Below, in pieces: positions 33,499 to 42,723 of a stretch of 64,000 nucleotides of DNA (position 1 is the stretch's first letter; each line of letters starts with the position of its first letter). Position numbers and translations under genes: made by a program. The notes beneath the pieces were generated by a model. The model worked only from the letters and a program-made list of their open reading frames with translations. It was not told where the DNA came from and ran no database searches. Source of the stretch: Glycomyces tritici (GTDB lineage: Bacteria > Actinomycetota > Actinomycetes > Mycobacteriales > Micromonosporaceae); assembly GCF_030403505.1 (NCBI RefSeq), contig NZ_JAUEMJ010000007.1:124001-188000 (forward strand). The letters run 5' to 3'.

Positions 33499-33519
33499 CT
33501 TCGCGCCAGCGTCCCGGTT

Positions 33520-36500
33520 CTAGACGCGCTGGCGGGTGAAGCGCTGGTTGGCGGCGCCGTTGGGGGTGTACTGGGAGATGCGGGCGCCGTCGGCGGTGGA
33601 GCGTTCGTAGACGTCCATGGCGAGGCCTGATTGGCGGTTGATGATGCTGACGACGTTGTTGCCGTGGTCGGTCAGGCGCCATTGCTGGCTTGCGGCGCCG
33701 GTGTCGGCTTGCTGGGTGATGTCGGCGCCGTTCGAGTTGCTCGCGACCTGGAGGACGAGCCCGGAGTGGCGTGCCTTGATCGTGAAGTGGCCCTCGCCGA
33801 CGTCGATGAATTCGAACTGCTGGTTGGACCGGCTGCTTGACGTCCACTGGAGGAGCCGGGCTCCGGCGGTGGCGGAGACGCCGTCGATGTCGGCGTACTT
33901 CCCGCTGTGCTGGGCCACCAGGCGGTAGTACGTCGTCGGCGGGGGAACACTCGGGCCGCCGCCCTCGCCGGCGATCAGGGTGACCAGCCCGCCGGTGGTG
34001 TCGAACTCCGACGACTCGACCGCGGCGGTGGCCGTGGTCAAGCCGGTCGCGCTGGCGCGCAAGGTGATGGTGCCGGGGGCGCGGCCGACGCGGACGAACA
34101 CGCGGTTGACGCCCGCCTCGGTCTGGACGTGGGACTTGTGGACGCTCCCTCGGATGCGCGGGTTGAACCCGCCGAGGAAGGCGCCGGGCCCGGTCAGCTG
34201 GAAGTCCACGCGCGCCTGGTGCGTCGGCATGCGCCTGCCCTGCGCGTCGACGGCCTCCACGTCGAAGAAGGCGATGTCGCTCCCGTCGGCGGCGAGTCCG
34301 CCCGGCGCGGTGTAGGGGGTCAGGCGCAGTGCGGTGGCCGGACCGCTCGTGGTCTTGGCGGCGGTGACGATCTCGGCGCCGTTCGCGTCGTAGCCGATCG
34401 CGGTGATGGTGCCGGACTGCCAGGCGATGCCGGCGAAGGTGTACAGGAAGTCCTGCTGGCGGGTGCTGCTGTCGCCCACCTGGGTGCCGTTGACCAGCAG
34501 GCGGACCCGGCGCACCGGGGCGGAGGCCATGACGTACACGGTCTTGCGGGTGCCCGCGGGGTAGGTCCAGTGGCCGATGATGTGGAGGTCGGGGGCCGGG
34601 TTCTGCATGACCCGGAAGGTGAACATGGACTCCTTGGGGATGCGGACGGCGTCGACCCGGCCCGACAGGCGGCAGCACTCCCAGCCGTACTGGCGGCCGT
34701 GCTGGTTCGAGTCCGCCCAGATCAGCGCGGCGGCCCCGGAGTAGCGGCGGTCGCCCGGGCCCTGGATCCGCTGCCCCCAGAACTCCCAGCGGGTGGCGGC
34801 GGCGTGCGTGCCGGCGAACTGCTCGGAGGTCAGGCGGTAGGTCACGTCCGGGCCGGTCTGGTAGCCGAAGTCGGGCGGGGAGGCGTTGTCCCAGACGCGC
34901 CGCGGCGCCTCGTCGCGCGTGTACTCGCTCTCGATGATGACCTTGCGGTCGCGGGCGTAGACCGAGTAGTGGCGGTTGAGCATGGTGCCGACCCATTCGG
35001 CGGCGTCGACGCACTCCCTGCCGCCCCAGTACGGGTCGTCGGAGATCGCCCGGCACCCCATGCCGCGCCCGCCGTTCGGGTCCCAGGTCTTGCGGAGGTC
35101 GACCATCTGCCGCATGTGGGCGGCGGTGATGGCGTTGTTCCCGGCCTCCCAGAACAGGATGCTCGGGTTGTTGCGGAAGTAGACGAGCACGTCGCGCATG
35201 AGCTCGACCCGCTGGTCCCACTGGCGGCCGGTGACGTCCTTCTCCTTGTCGCCGGCGGGTTGGATGCTGACGATGCCGTACTTGTCGGTCGCGCGGATGT
35301 TGGCGGGGTTCGCGGCCACGTGCATCCAGCGGATCAGGTTGGCCTTGGAGTCGCGGATCATCTTCCCGTCGATCTCGGTCATCCACTCGGGCACCGCGCC
35401 GCCGATGGCGGCCCACTCGTTGGTCGAGCGGATCGCGTAGCCGGTGAGGAAGACGTACTCGTCGTTGATGTACACGCCGCCGTTGGCGGTGCCGCCCCGG
35501 TAGGCGGTCTTGCGGAAGCCGGTGGTGACCGCATAGGCGTCCACCACGGTGTCGCCTTCGCTGATGAGCACTTCCACGGTGTACAGGTGCGGGTCGCCGG
35601 GGGACCAGAACCGCAGGTCGCCGACGGTCTTCGAGAAGGAGAGGACGCGGGTCTCGCCGGCGGCGAGCGTCACCGTCGGACCGGCGATGGCGGCGCGGAC
35701 GGTGCCGTCGAGTTCGGTCACCTTGGCCGACAGCGCGAGTGTGCGGGCCGTGCCGAGGGCGTTGCGGATCTGCGGCTCGACGTTGACGGTCGCCGTTCGG
35801 GCGCCGATGTCGAACGCGTTCGCGTAGACGTAGGTGCCCACCGTCCGCAGGCCGTGGTAGAGCGGCAGCGTGAAGTGGGTGGCGGGCACGACGTACATGC
35901 GCACGTTGCGGGTGAGACCGCCGTACTCGGGGTTGAAGTCGCGGCTGTCCCACTGGAACGGCAAGTTCGTGGCCTCTTCGGGCCGCCACTTGGTGTTGTC
36001 GGCCTTGACCGCGATCACGTTCTCGGCGCCGAACCGGATCTGGTCGGTGACGTCGAAGCCGAACGGCGCGACGCCGTTCTCGTACAGGCCGACGTCGGTG
36101 CCGTTGACGTAGACCGTGGCGGCCTGGCGCACGCCCTCGAACTCGAGGAGCACCTTCCGGCCCCGGTGCGCCTCGGGCATGGTGAAGTGCTTGCGGTACC
36201 AGGTCACCTGCATCGCCACCGCCGACTCGCCGGACGAGGTGATGTAGTCGTCGAAGGAGTCGACGTCGTTGTAGGTGTGCGGCACGCTGACGTCGTCCCA
36301 GCCGGAGTCGTCGAATCCGAACGACTGCGCGCCGGAGACGTCGTCCTTGATGAACCTCCAGTCGGGGTTGAGGCTGTAGACCGTGCGGCCGCTGGGAGTC
36401 GCCGCGTGCGCGGGCGACGCCTCCAGGAGGGGCGCGGTGCCGGCGGCGAGCGCGCCCGCGCCGGCGGCGGCGCCCCAGAGCAGTGATCTTCTTCGGACAC

Positions 36501-36522
36501 GAGGGGTCTGCTCGAGGGGCAC
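33520..36522 (-). CDS. Tat-exported GH2 glycosidase (beta-galactosidase-like) with C-terminal CBM13
   Basis: Secreted exo-glycosidase, 1000 residues, GTG start at 36522 after AAGGAGG. Tat signal RRRSLLWGAAAGAGALAAG (10-28). GH2 sugar-binding, immunoglobulin-like and TIM-barrel domains (about 45-650), further beta-sandwich domains (to about 860), and a ricin trefoil (867-1000). The nucleophile is Glu533 in IIESEYTRDE. The usual acid/base motif GNE is GNN (462-463), preceded by Glu459 in LFWEAGNN, so the acid/base may be Glu459. Specificity could be beta-galactosidase or beta-glucuronidase. It is controlled by a promoter with two palindromes. Confidence 0.9.
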   Translation of the reverse strand: MPLEQTPRVRRRSLLWGAAAGAGALAAGTAPLLEASPAHAATPSGRTVYSLNPDWRFIKDDVSGAQSFGFDDSGWDDVSVPHTYNDVDSFDDYITSSGESAVAMQVTWYRKHFTMPEAHRGRKVLLEFEGVRQAATVYVNGTDVGLYENGVAPFGFDVTDQIRFGAENVIAVKADNTKWRPEEATNLPFQWDSRDFNPEYGGLTRNVRMYVVPATHFTLPLYHGLRTVGTYVYANAFDIGARTATVNVEPQIRNALGTARTLALSAKVTELDGTVRAAIAGPTVTLAAGETRVLSFSKTVGDLRFWSPGDPHLYTVEVLISEGDTVVDAYAVTTGFRKTAYRGGTANGGVYINDEYVFLTGYAIRSTNEWAAIGGAVPEWMTEIDGKMIRDSKANLIRWMHVAANPANIRATDKYGIVSIQPAGDKEKDVTGRQWDQRVELMRDVLVYFRNNPSILFWEAGNNAITAAHMRQMVDLRKTWDPNGGRGMGCRAISDDPYWGGRECVDAAEWVGTMLNRHYSVYARDRKVIIESEYTRDEAPRRVWDNASPPDFGYQTGPDVTYRLTSEQFAGTHAAATRWEFWGQRIQGPGDRRYSGAAALIWADSNQHGRQYGWECCRLSGRVDAVRIPKESMFTFRVMQNPAPDLHIIGHWTYPAGTRKTVYVMASAPVRRVRLLVNGTQVGDSSTRQQDFLYTFAGIAWQSGTITAIGYDANGAEIVTAAKTTSGPATALRLTPYTAPGGLAADGSDIAFFDVEAVDAQGRRMPTHQARVDFQLTGPGAFLGGFNPRIRGSVHKSHVQTEAGVNRVFVRVGRAPGTITLRASATGLTTATAAVESSEFDTTGGLVTLIAGEGGGPSVPPPTTYYRLVAQHSGKYADIDGVSATAGARLLQWTSSSRSNQQFEFIDVGEGHFTIKARHSGLVLQVASNSNGADITQQADTGAASQQWRLTDHGNNVVSIINRQSGLAMDVYERSTADGARISQYTPNGAANQRFTRQRV

Positions 36523-36538
36523 GGTTCCTCCTTGGGAG

Positions 36539-36610
36539 TTGAAACGTTTACATCACAAGCGCAATGTAACGTTACATCGAAGTCTATCGATGGAAGTCGC
36601 CGCAAGTCAA
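36539..36610 (-). promoter_or_regulatory. GH2 promoter with two LacI-type operators
   Basis: Minus strand: -35 TTGACT (36610-36605), 18-base spacer, -10 TAGACT (36586-36581). Downstream are the perfect palindrome TGTAACGTTACA (36565-36576), over the expected start, and TTGAAACGTTTACA (36539-36552), 25 bases further on. The second shares AACGTTTACA with sites at 3406 and 31859. Confidence 0.68.
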
Positions 36611-36727
36611 CGTGCGGCGGGTGTCGCGATCGAACCGCTCGGCCGTCCACCTGGACGAAACACGCCGATGCCACAGCAGGCGTCGGCATGTGCGGTGGCC
36701 GCCTTGCGGACGGGAACGGGAGGCGGT

Positions 36728-37342
36728 CTACCCGGCCGCGGGCGGCTCGTCCCGGTCGCGCGGTCCGGGCTTGGCGCGGAGGTGGGCGCGTTCGCCCTGC
36801 CTGCCGATGAGGCTCAGGAATTCGACCGGCCCGGCGCCGGTCGCACCGAACCAGTGCGGGGTGCGGGTGTCGAACTCCGCGGCCTCGCCGGGCTTCAGCC
36901 TGAGGTCGTGCTCGCCGAGCACGAGGCGCAGCGTGCCGTTGAGGACGTACGCCCAATCGAAACCCTCGTGGGTCCGCAGCTGCGGCACCGCCGCGTCGTC
37001 CCCGGTCGGCAGGATGAACTTGTACGCCTGGATGCCCCCTGGCCTGCGGGTGAGCGGCAGGACCACCGCACCGTTCGCGCCCGCGACGGGCCGCAGGTTC
37101 ACGCGCGGGTCGCCCGTCGGCGGGGCGTCCACGAGCTCGTCGAGCGTCACCCCGTGGACCCGTGCGAGCGGCAGCAGCTGCTCCAGCGTCGGCCTGCGCA
37201 GCCCCGATTCGAGCCGGGAGAGCGTGCTCGCGGAGATCCCCGTCTGCGCGGCGAGGTCGGCGAGGGTGACCTCCCGGCGGAGCCGCAGCCGCTTGAGGCG
37301 GGGTCCGACGGCGTCGAGCGTCCTGTCGAGATCTGGTTCCAT
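36728..37342 (-). CDS. XRE family regulator with C-terminal cupin domain
   Basis: Cytoplasmic DNA-binding regulator, 204 residues. HTH_3 domain (about 12-70: RLKRLRLRREVTLADLAAQTGISASTLSRLESGLRRPTL) followed by a small cupin (about 110-185: HEGFDWAYVLNGTLRLVLGEHDLRLKPGEAAEFDTRTPHWFGATG). I chose ATG 37342: the HTH then starts at a normal distance, and a TTGCC-N4-GGCAA palindrome lies 10 bases upstream. GGAGG abuts the ATG, so it may be leaderless. Divergent from the methyltransferase at 37434, which it may regulate together with itself. Ligand unknown. Confidence 0.9.
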   Translation of the reverse strand: MEPDLDRTLDAVGPRLKRLRLRREVTLADLAAQTGISASTLSRLESGLRRPTLEQLLPLARVHGVTLDELVDAPPTGDPRVNLRPVAGANGAVVLPLTRRPGGIQAYKFILPTGDDAAVPQLRTHEGFDWAYVLNGTLRLVLGEHDLRLKPGEAAEFDTRTPHWFGATGAGPVEFLSLIGRQGERAHLRAKPGPRDRDEPPAAG

Positions 37343-37351
37343 CCTCCGATT

Positions 37352-37365
37352 TTGCCATTCGGCAA
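37352..37365. promoter_or_regulatory. Palindrome TTGCCATTCGGCAA
   Basis: A 5-bp inverted repeat with a 4-base centre, 10 bases upstream of the XRE-cupin start and 69 bases upstream of the divergent methyltransferase. A likely self-regulatory operator for the XRE protein. Confidence 0.5.
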
Positions 37366-37433
37366 CGCAGCTTGCACTATTGCGCGCCGATCCGTCAGGA
37401 TCGACCGGCACGAGCGAGCGGAAGGGAACCGAC

Positions 37434-38054
37434 ATGGCGGTCGCACCGACACATGACTTCGACAAGGACTACTGGGAGCGGCACTGGGCGCAGCGCCACG
37501 GCGCGGGGGAGAGCGCACCGCATCCCCATCTCGCCCGCGAGACCGCCGGCCTCGAACCGGGCACGGCCCTCGACGCCGGATGCGGGACGGGAACCGAAGC
37601 GCTCTGGCTTGCCGCACACGGCTGGCAGGTGACCGGCGCCGACATCGCCGCCCACGCACTGCGCCTGGCCGCCGAGCGCGCGGCGACCCTGCCGAACCCC
37701 GGCGGCGTGCGGTGGGTCGAAGCGGACCTGACGACCTGGGAGCCGGGGCGCGGCTTCGACCTCGTCACCACCGCCTACGCGCACTCCGCGATGCCGCACC
37801 CCGACTTCTACCGGCGCCTCGCGACCTGGGTCGCCCCCGGCGGCACGCTGCTCATCGTCGCCCACCTCCACACCGCTCACGCGCACGGCGACCATCCCCC
37901 CACGGAAGCCGCAGTCACCCTCGCCGACATCACCGCGAGCGTCGCGCCCTTGCGCATCGAGACCGCCGAGGAGCACACCCGCACGGTCAACGGCCCCGGC
38001 GGCCGCGGCCATGTCCTGCGCGACGCCGTCGTCCGCGCCACCCGGCCGCTCTGA
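37434..38054 (+). CDS. Class I SAM-dependent methyltransferase
   Basis: Cytoplasmic methyltransferase, 206 residues (compact). Motif I ALDAGCGTGTEALWLAAHGWQVTGADIA binds S-adenosylmethionine (about 46-73), followed by FDLVTTAYAHSAMPHPDFYRRLATWVAPGGTLLIVAHL. AAGGGAA precedes ATG 37434. The N-terminal DKDYWERHWAQRHG resembles thiopurine/tellurite-type small-molecule methyltransferases. Substrate unknown. It is divergent from an XRE-cupin regulator with a shared palindrome. Confidence 0.9.
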   Translation: MAVAPTHDFDKDYWERHWAQRHGAGESAPHPHLARETAGLEPGTALDAGCGTGTEALWLAAHGWQVTGADIAAHALRLAAERAATLPNPGGVRWVEADLTTWEPGRGFDLVTTAYAHSAMPHPDFYRRLATWVAPGGTLLIVAHLHTAHAHGDHPPTEAAVTLADITASVAPLRIETAEEHTRTVNGPGGRGHVLRDAVVRATRPL

Positions 38055-38131
38055 CCGAGAGGGGAACTCCTGCCGCCTTCCCGCCGGTGTACCGCCTTGC
38101 AGGCACCCCCTCCTGCCAGCAAACTGCAGGC

Positions 38132-39148
38132 ATGACCTCACTGAACCGCCGACAGTTCACCCGTTCGCTCCTCGCCGTCCCGGCCGCCGCCCTCGTCGGC
38201 ACCGGCCTCGGCGCGCTCAGCCCCGCAGCGGCCTCGGCCGCTCCCGCCGACTGGAACGCGCAGTTCCTGGCGCTCCAGTTGAACGGCGAGCTGATGCACC
38301 AGACGCGGGCCGGAGACGGTTCCTGGCAGCCGCGCTGGACCGAGGTCGCCGACGGCACCGGCACGATCGCGTTCGTCGCCGCCGCCGGCATCGGCAAGGA
38401 CCTCCACGTGGTCGTTTCGATGGATCGCGACGCCGGCAGGAATCCGAGGCACTGCTTCCGCAACGGCGCCGACGGCTCCTGGACGGCGTTCAGCGAGATT
38501 CCGATGGAAGGGGGCCCCATGGGCACCACCTCCCTCGCGATGACCGCCCTCAACCGCCAGTTGCACCTCATCGCCACGAACAACGGCACCGTGCACCACG
38601 CCGTCCGCAACGGGGACGGCAGCTGGCAGAGCAGTTGGACCCCCATCCGGGTCTTCGAAAGCGTCAGTGATTTCGCCATCACCAGAGTCGGCACGACGCT
38701 GCATGTCGCCGTCCTCTCGGAAGGCAAGCTCTTCCACTCCATTCGGGCTGCGGACGGCACCTGGAGCAGCTGGGGCGCCGTCAAGCGCGCGGCCGGAGAC
38801 ATCGGCGACATCGGCGCGGTGGCCTTGGCGGGGGTCGGAGCTGCGCTCCACCTCTTCGCGGTGGACGGCTCCGGCCTGCTGCAGCACGCCGTCCGCAGAG
38901 AGGACGGATCCTGGCGGCCGTTCAAGCGGGTGGCCGTCTTCACCGAGGCCAACGGGACCCTGTTCAACCTCACCGCCGCCAATGTCGGCGGCGTCGTGCA
39001 GTTCGCCGGTGTGCACCTGGGCGACAGGAGCATCAAACACGCCATCCGCAGTGCGGACGGATCGTGGTCGCCGGTCGGGACCGTCCGCCCCACCGGCCTG
39101 ACCGAGTGGCCGCAGTACGGATTGGTGCTGGCCCCCACCGCCCTGTAG
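38132..39148 (+). CDS. Tat-exported tectonin/lectin-like beta-propeller protein
   Basis: Secreted protein of 338 residues without enzyme motifs I recognise. Tat signal NRRQFTRSLLAVPAAALVGTGLG (residues 5-27). The rest consists of about six repeats of roughly 48 residues, each with LHxxxxNG/DGTxxHxVRxxDGSW-W (for example LFHSIRAADGTWSSW and LLQHAVRREDGSWRPF), the pattern of tectonin or fucose-lectin-like propellers. It may bind glycans or surfaces. ATG 38132 has no clear ribosome-binding site. Monocistronic. Confidence 0.8.
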   Translation: MTSLNRRQFTRSLLAVPAAALVGTGLGALSPAAASAAPADWNAQFLALQLNGELMHQTRAGDGSWQPRWTEVADGTGTIAFVAAAGIGKDLHVVVSMDRDAGRNPRHCFRNGADGSWTAFSEIPMEGGPMGTTSLAMTALNRQLHLIATNNGTVHHAVRNGDGSWQSSWTPIRVFESVSDFAITRVGTTLHVAVLSEGKLFHSIRAADGTWSSWGAVKRAAGDIGDIGAVALAGVGAALHLFAVDGSGLLQHAVRREDGSWRPFKRVAVFTEANGTLFNLTAANVGGVVQFAGVHLGDRSIKHAIRSADGSWSPVGTVRPTGLTEWPQYGLVLAPTAL

Positions 39149-39410
39149 CGGCTGCGCGGTCCTGGCCCGCCCTCCGATCCGTGCAACCCAACAGAGTTAT
39201 ATCGAGAACAAGGCATAGCGCTGCCGGCGAGAGCCTCGACGACGCGACGGATCGGCGGCGGGCCTGCCGCGTTGGAACCGGCTCCTGTGGAGCTGCTCCG
39301 AGGCGTCCGGTCGTCCCCGGATCGTCGTGAGGCCACGCATCGCGGGGGAGTGTCGCCCCGGGCCCGTATCCTCGGGGCGTCACCCCTCCCCGGACGCTCG
39401 GAAGACCTTG

Positions 39411-42400
39411 ATGACTGAACACGTTGCGCTGCAAGAAGACCAGATCGAACTCCCGGCGGCCTGGGCGGTGAAGCCCCTCCCGCGCCGCTCCGACCCCGGC
39501 GAACCGCCCGTCCTCGACCCCGAGGGCGCCAAGGACATCGAGCGGTTCATCCGCGAGAATGAGGCCGACATCCGCCACGTCCTCTCGCAGTCCGGCATCC
39601 CGGCCGCGGAGGCGCTGCGGCATCTCGACGGCGAGCCCGACCCCGTCGGCGCCGGCGTGGTCACGGCGATCGTGTCCGCGCGCGAAGGCAACGGGCAGCA
39701 GTCGATGCTGCGCCCCGAACTCGACGCCTGGGTGACCGAGCACGGCCTCCCGTTCGCCGTCACCGCGACGATCACGCGGCTCGGGCTGCGCGCCTGGCGG
39801 GGCTACAAGGCGACGATGCGCGACGCCACCCTGCGGCCGCTCGTCCTCCGCGAGCTCGGCTCGATCCGCTGGGAGGTCGATCGCGGCATCCGCGACCTGC
39901 GCGGCCTGCTCGCGCACGCGTCCGAAGCGGACTACGCGGCCGCCGCGGCCGCCGCCCTCCGCGGCGACCCGGGCGAGCGGTTCCTCACCACCATCCTCTT
40001 CCCCGACGAGACCGCCTGGACCGAGGAGGTCTGCGGCGAGTACAAGGGCCACGGGACCTACAACACCGACGGGCTGCTGTGGCTCACGATCGACCGCGCC
40101 GACCTCCTCGCCACCGCGGGACTGTCGCGCCTCGAGCCCTGGCTCATCAACCGCGAGACGGTGGGCCCGATCCTGCGCAACCTCGGCACCGACGCCCTCC
40201 CGTTCCTGACCGCGTCGCTGCACCAGCAGATCGCGAGCAGCGAGCGGCACCTCCTCATCGACGCGATCGCCCTCCTGCCCGGCGACGAGGCCGTGTCGTA
40301 CCTCGTGGGACGCCTGGGCGAGGAGCACATGTACCAGGCCGCCGCCGAGGCCGCGAAGCGCTTCCCGCGCCGCGTCCTCCAAGCGGTCGCCGCCGCGACC
40401 GACCGCACCGCCACCGAACTGCGGCCCCGCCTCGCCGCCCTCGCCGCCGACATCCCCGCCGAGCACCGCGCGGTCCTCACCGACGCGGGCCGAGCCGCAG
40501 TCGAGGAGCTCCTCGCGCCCTCGCCGACCCCGGTCGCCGACCCTGCGCAGCTGCCGCAGATCCTCACCGCCCCGCCCTGGGCCGTCAAGGGCCCCAAGCG
40601 GAAAGCGAAGGCCATCGAGCTGAGCGCCGCCGCGGTCCCGACCATGGCCTGGGCCGAAGGCGAACTCGACCAGTGGATCAAGCCGGAATACAACTACTTC
40701 CGGAACTACACCGACGCCGACTGGGAGCAGATGCTCGACCGGGGAGGGGTGGGCCGCGGCGCCGTGCGCCACAACTACTCCCTCATGGTCACCTACGCGC
40801 CCACCTCGTTCGCCTTGCGCGCCCTGGAGCGGTGGGACGGCAGGTTCAACCCCTACTCGCACGGGGACCTCAAGGTCATCGCCGCCCGCTTCGGGCCCGT
40901 GGCCGCCGCCAAGATCGTGACCGCCCTGCGCGCCAACCCGAACTACCACGAGGCCCTCGTCCCGATCCGCAGCGTCGAGGCCGCCCGCCTCGCCGCCGAC
41001 TGGTACGCCCGCCTCAAGGGCGCCCGCGCCGGCGCCAGCGCCTGGTTCGAGCGCCACGGCGGCGAAGGGGCGGCCCTGCTCGTCCCCGACGCTCTCGGCG
41101 CCGACAAGAAGCTCCGCAGCAACGCCGAAGGCGCCCTGTGGAACATCGCGCTCCGCCACGGCACCGACGCCGTCGCCCGCGCCGCCGAACCCTACGGTCC
41201 CGAAGCGGCCGAGGCGATCGCCGAACTCCTCGCGGGCGATCCGCTCGAACCGCGCGGCGTCAAGGTTCCCAAGCCCGACGCGTGGGCCTCGCCGGCGATG
41301 CTCCCCGAGGTCCTCACCGCCGCGAAGACCCACGCGATCCCCGCCGACTCGGTGCGCCACCTCATCACCGTCCTGGCACTGTCCTCACCGGAGTACCCGT
41401 ACGCCGGTCTCGACGTGGTTGCCGAGGCGCTCGACCGGGACTCGCTCACCCGGTTCAGCCGGGGCCTGTTCCAGCTGTGGCTCTCGATGGGCTCGCCCTC
41501 GAAGGACGGCTGGGCGCTCACCCAGCTCTCGCATTTCGCCGACGACGACACGGTCCGCCTCCTGGCCCCGCTGATCCGCGAATGGCCCGGCCAGTCCCAG
41601 CACAAGCGGGCCGTCAACGGCCTGGGCGTGCTCGGCGCGATCGGCTCCGAGGCGGCGCTGCGCGCCATCCAGGGCATCGCCGAGAAGGTGAAGTTCAAGG
41701 CGCTCAAGGAAGAAGCGCGCGTCCAGATCGCGGCGATCGCCGAAGGCCTCGGGCTCACCCGCGACCAGCTCGCCGACCGGCTCCTGCCGGACTTCGGCCT
41801 CGGCGAGGAGGGCGCCCTCGTCCTCGACTACGGGCCGCGGCGGTTCACCGTGGTCTTCGACGAGCAGCTCAAACCGTTCGTCAAGGACGAGACGGGGAAG
41901 CCCCGCAAGAGCCTCCCCAAGCCCGGGGCGAAGGACGACGCCGAGATCGCCGACGCCGCCTACAAGCGGTTCGCCGCGCTCAAGAAGGAGCTGCGCACCG
42001 TGGCCGCCGACCAGGTCCAGCGCCTGGAGGCGGCGATGGTCAACGGCCGCACCTGGACCAAGGACGAGTTCGAGCGGTACTACGTGCGCCATCCGCTCAC
42101 CTGGCACCTCGCGCGGCGACTCGTGTGGTCCGCCGAGGCCGGGGGAGCGGTGACGGGCTTCCGCGTCGCCGAGGACCGCACCTACACCGACGCGGACGAC
42201 GACGCGTTCGACCTCCCCGACGACGCCGTGATCCGCCTCGACCACCCGGTCCGCCTGGGGGACAAGGCCGCCGACTGGGCCGAGCTGTTCGCCGACTACG
42301 AGATCCTCCAGCCGTTCGACCAGCTCTCGCGCCCCGTGCTCGCCTTCACCCCCGAAGAGTTGGAGACCGGCCTGCTCGAACGCTTCCAGGGCGCGAAGGT

Positions 42401-42719
42401 CGAGGTCGGCAAGCTCCTCGGGCTCACCGCGCGCGGCTGGCACCGCTCCGCTCCGGAGGACGGCGGCGTCGAGCCCGGGATCTACTTCCCGCTGCCCGGC
42501 GGCGGGTACGTCACCGTGTCCCTCGATCCGGGCATCTGGGTCGGCATGATCGCCGAGAACCCGATCCAGACCCTCGACGGCGTCCGCATCTCGGCCACCG
42601 AGGACTACTGGTGGAGTCGCTTCGGCCGCGCCGCGGACGGGAACCACCCGCGGGACATCGACCCGGTCACCGCCTCCGAGGTCCTGGCCGCCCTCACCCG
42701 AATCACCGCGAAGGACTGA
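39411..42719 (+). CDS. DUF4132 (MolR-like) domain protein
   Basis: Large cytoplasmic protein, 1102 residues, start ATG 39411. The middle is rich in alanine helical repeats (HEAT-like, about 330-800, e.g. AVNGLGVLGAIGSEAALRAIQGIAEKVKFKALKEEA). The C-terminal third carries the DUF4132 domain (about 800-1000: PFVKDETGKPRKSLPKPGAKDDAE ... KDEFERYYVRHPLTWHLARRLVW) seen in E. coli MolR. Function of the family is unclear. A four-base gap leads to the alpha/beta hydrolase, which uses an AAGGA inside the last codons of this gene, so they are co-transcribed. Confidence 0.85.
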   Translation: MTEHVALQEDQIELPAAWAVKPLPRRSDPGEPPVLDPEGAKDIERFIRENEADIRHVLSQSGIPAAEALRHLDGEPDPVGAGVVTAIVSAREGNGQQSMLRPELDAWVTEHGLPFAVTATITRLGLRAWRGYKATMRDATLRPLVLRELGSIRWEVDRGIRDLRGLLAHASEADYAAAAAAALRGDPGERFLTTILFPDETAWTEEVCGEYKGHGTYNTDGLLWLTIDRADLLATAGLSRLEPWLINRETVGPILRNLGTDALPFLTASLHQQIASSERHLLIDAIALLPGDEAVSYLVGRLGEEHMYQAAAEAAKRFPRRVLQAVAAATDRTATELRPRLAALAADIPAEHRAVLTDAGRAAVEELLAPSPTPVADPAQLPQILTAPPWAVKGPKRKAKAIELSAAAVPTMAWAEGELDQWIKPEYNYFRNYTDADWEQMLDRGGVGRGAVRHNYSLMVTYAPTSFALRALERWDGRFNPYSHGDLKVIAARFGPVAAAKIVTALRANPNYHEALVPIRSVEAARLAADWYARLKGARAGASAWFERHGGEGAALLVPDALGADKKLRSNAEGALWNIALRHGTDAVARAAEPYGPEAAEAIAELLAGDPLEPRGVKVPKPDAWASPAMLPEVLTAAKTHAIPADSVRHLITVLALSSPEYPYAGLDVVAEALDRDSLTRFSRGLFQLWLSMGSPSKDGWALTQLSHFADDDTVRLLAPLIREWPGQSQHKRAVNGLGVLGAIGSEAALRAIQGIAEKVKFKALKEEARVQIAAIAEGLGLTRDQLADRLLPDFGLGEEGALVLDYGPRRFTVVFDEQLKPFVKDETGKPRKSLPKPGAKDDAEIADAAYKRFAALKKELRTVAADQVQRLEAAMVNGRTWTKDEFERYYVRHPLTWHLARRLVWSAEAGGAVTGFRVAEDRTYTDADDDAFDLPDDAVIRLDHPVRLGDKAADWAELFADYEILQPFDQLSRPVLAFTPEELETGLLERFQGAKVEVGKLLGLTARGWHRSAPEDGGVEPGIYFPLPGGGYVTVSLDPGIWVGMIAENPIQTLDGVRISATEDYWWSRFGRAADGNHPRDIDPVTASEVLAALTRITAKD

Positions 42720-42723
42720 GACC

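Noticed and set aside
33907..36486. Long open frame antisense to the GH2 gene
   Set aside because: Antisense shadow of a recognised enzyme; composition is typical of GC-driven antisense frames.
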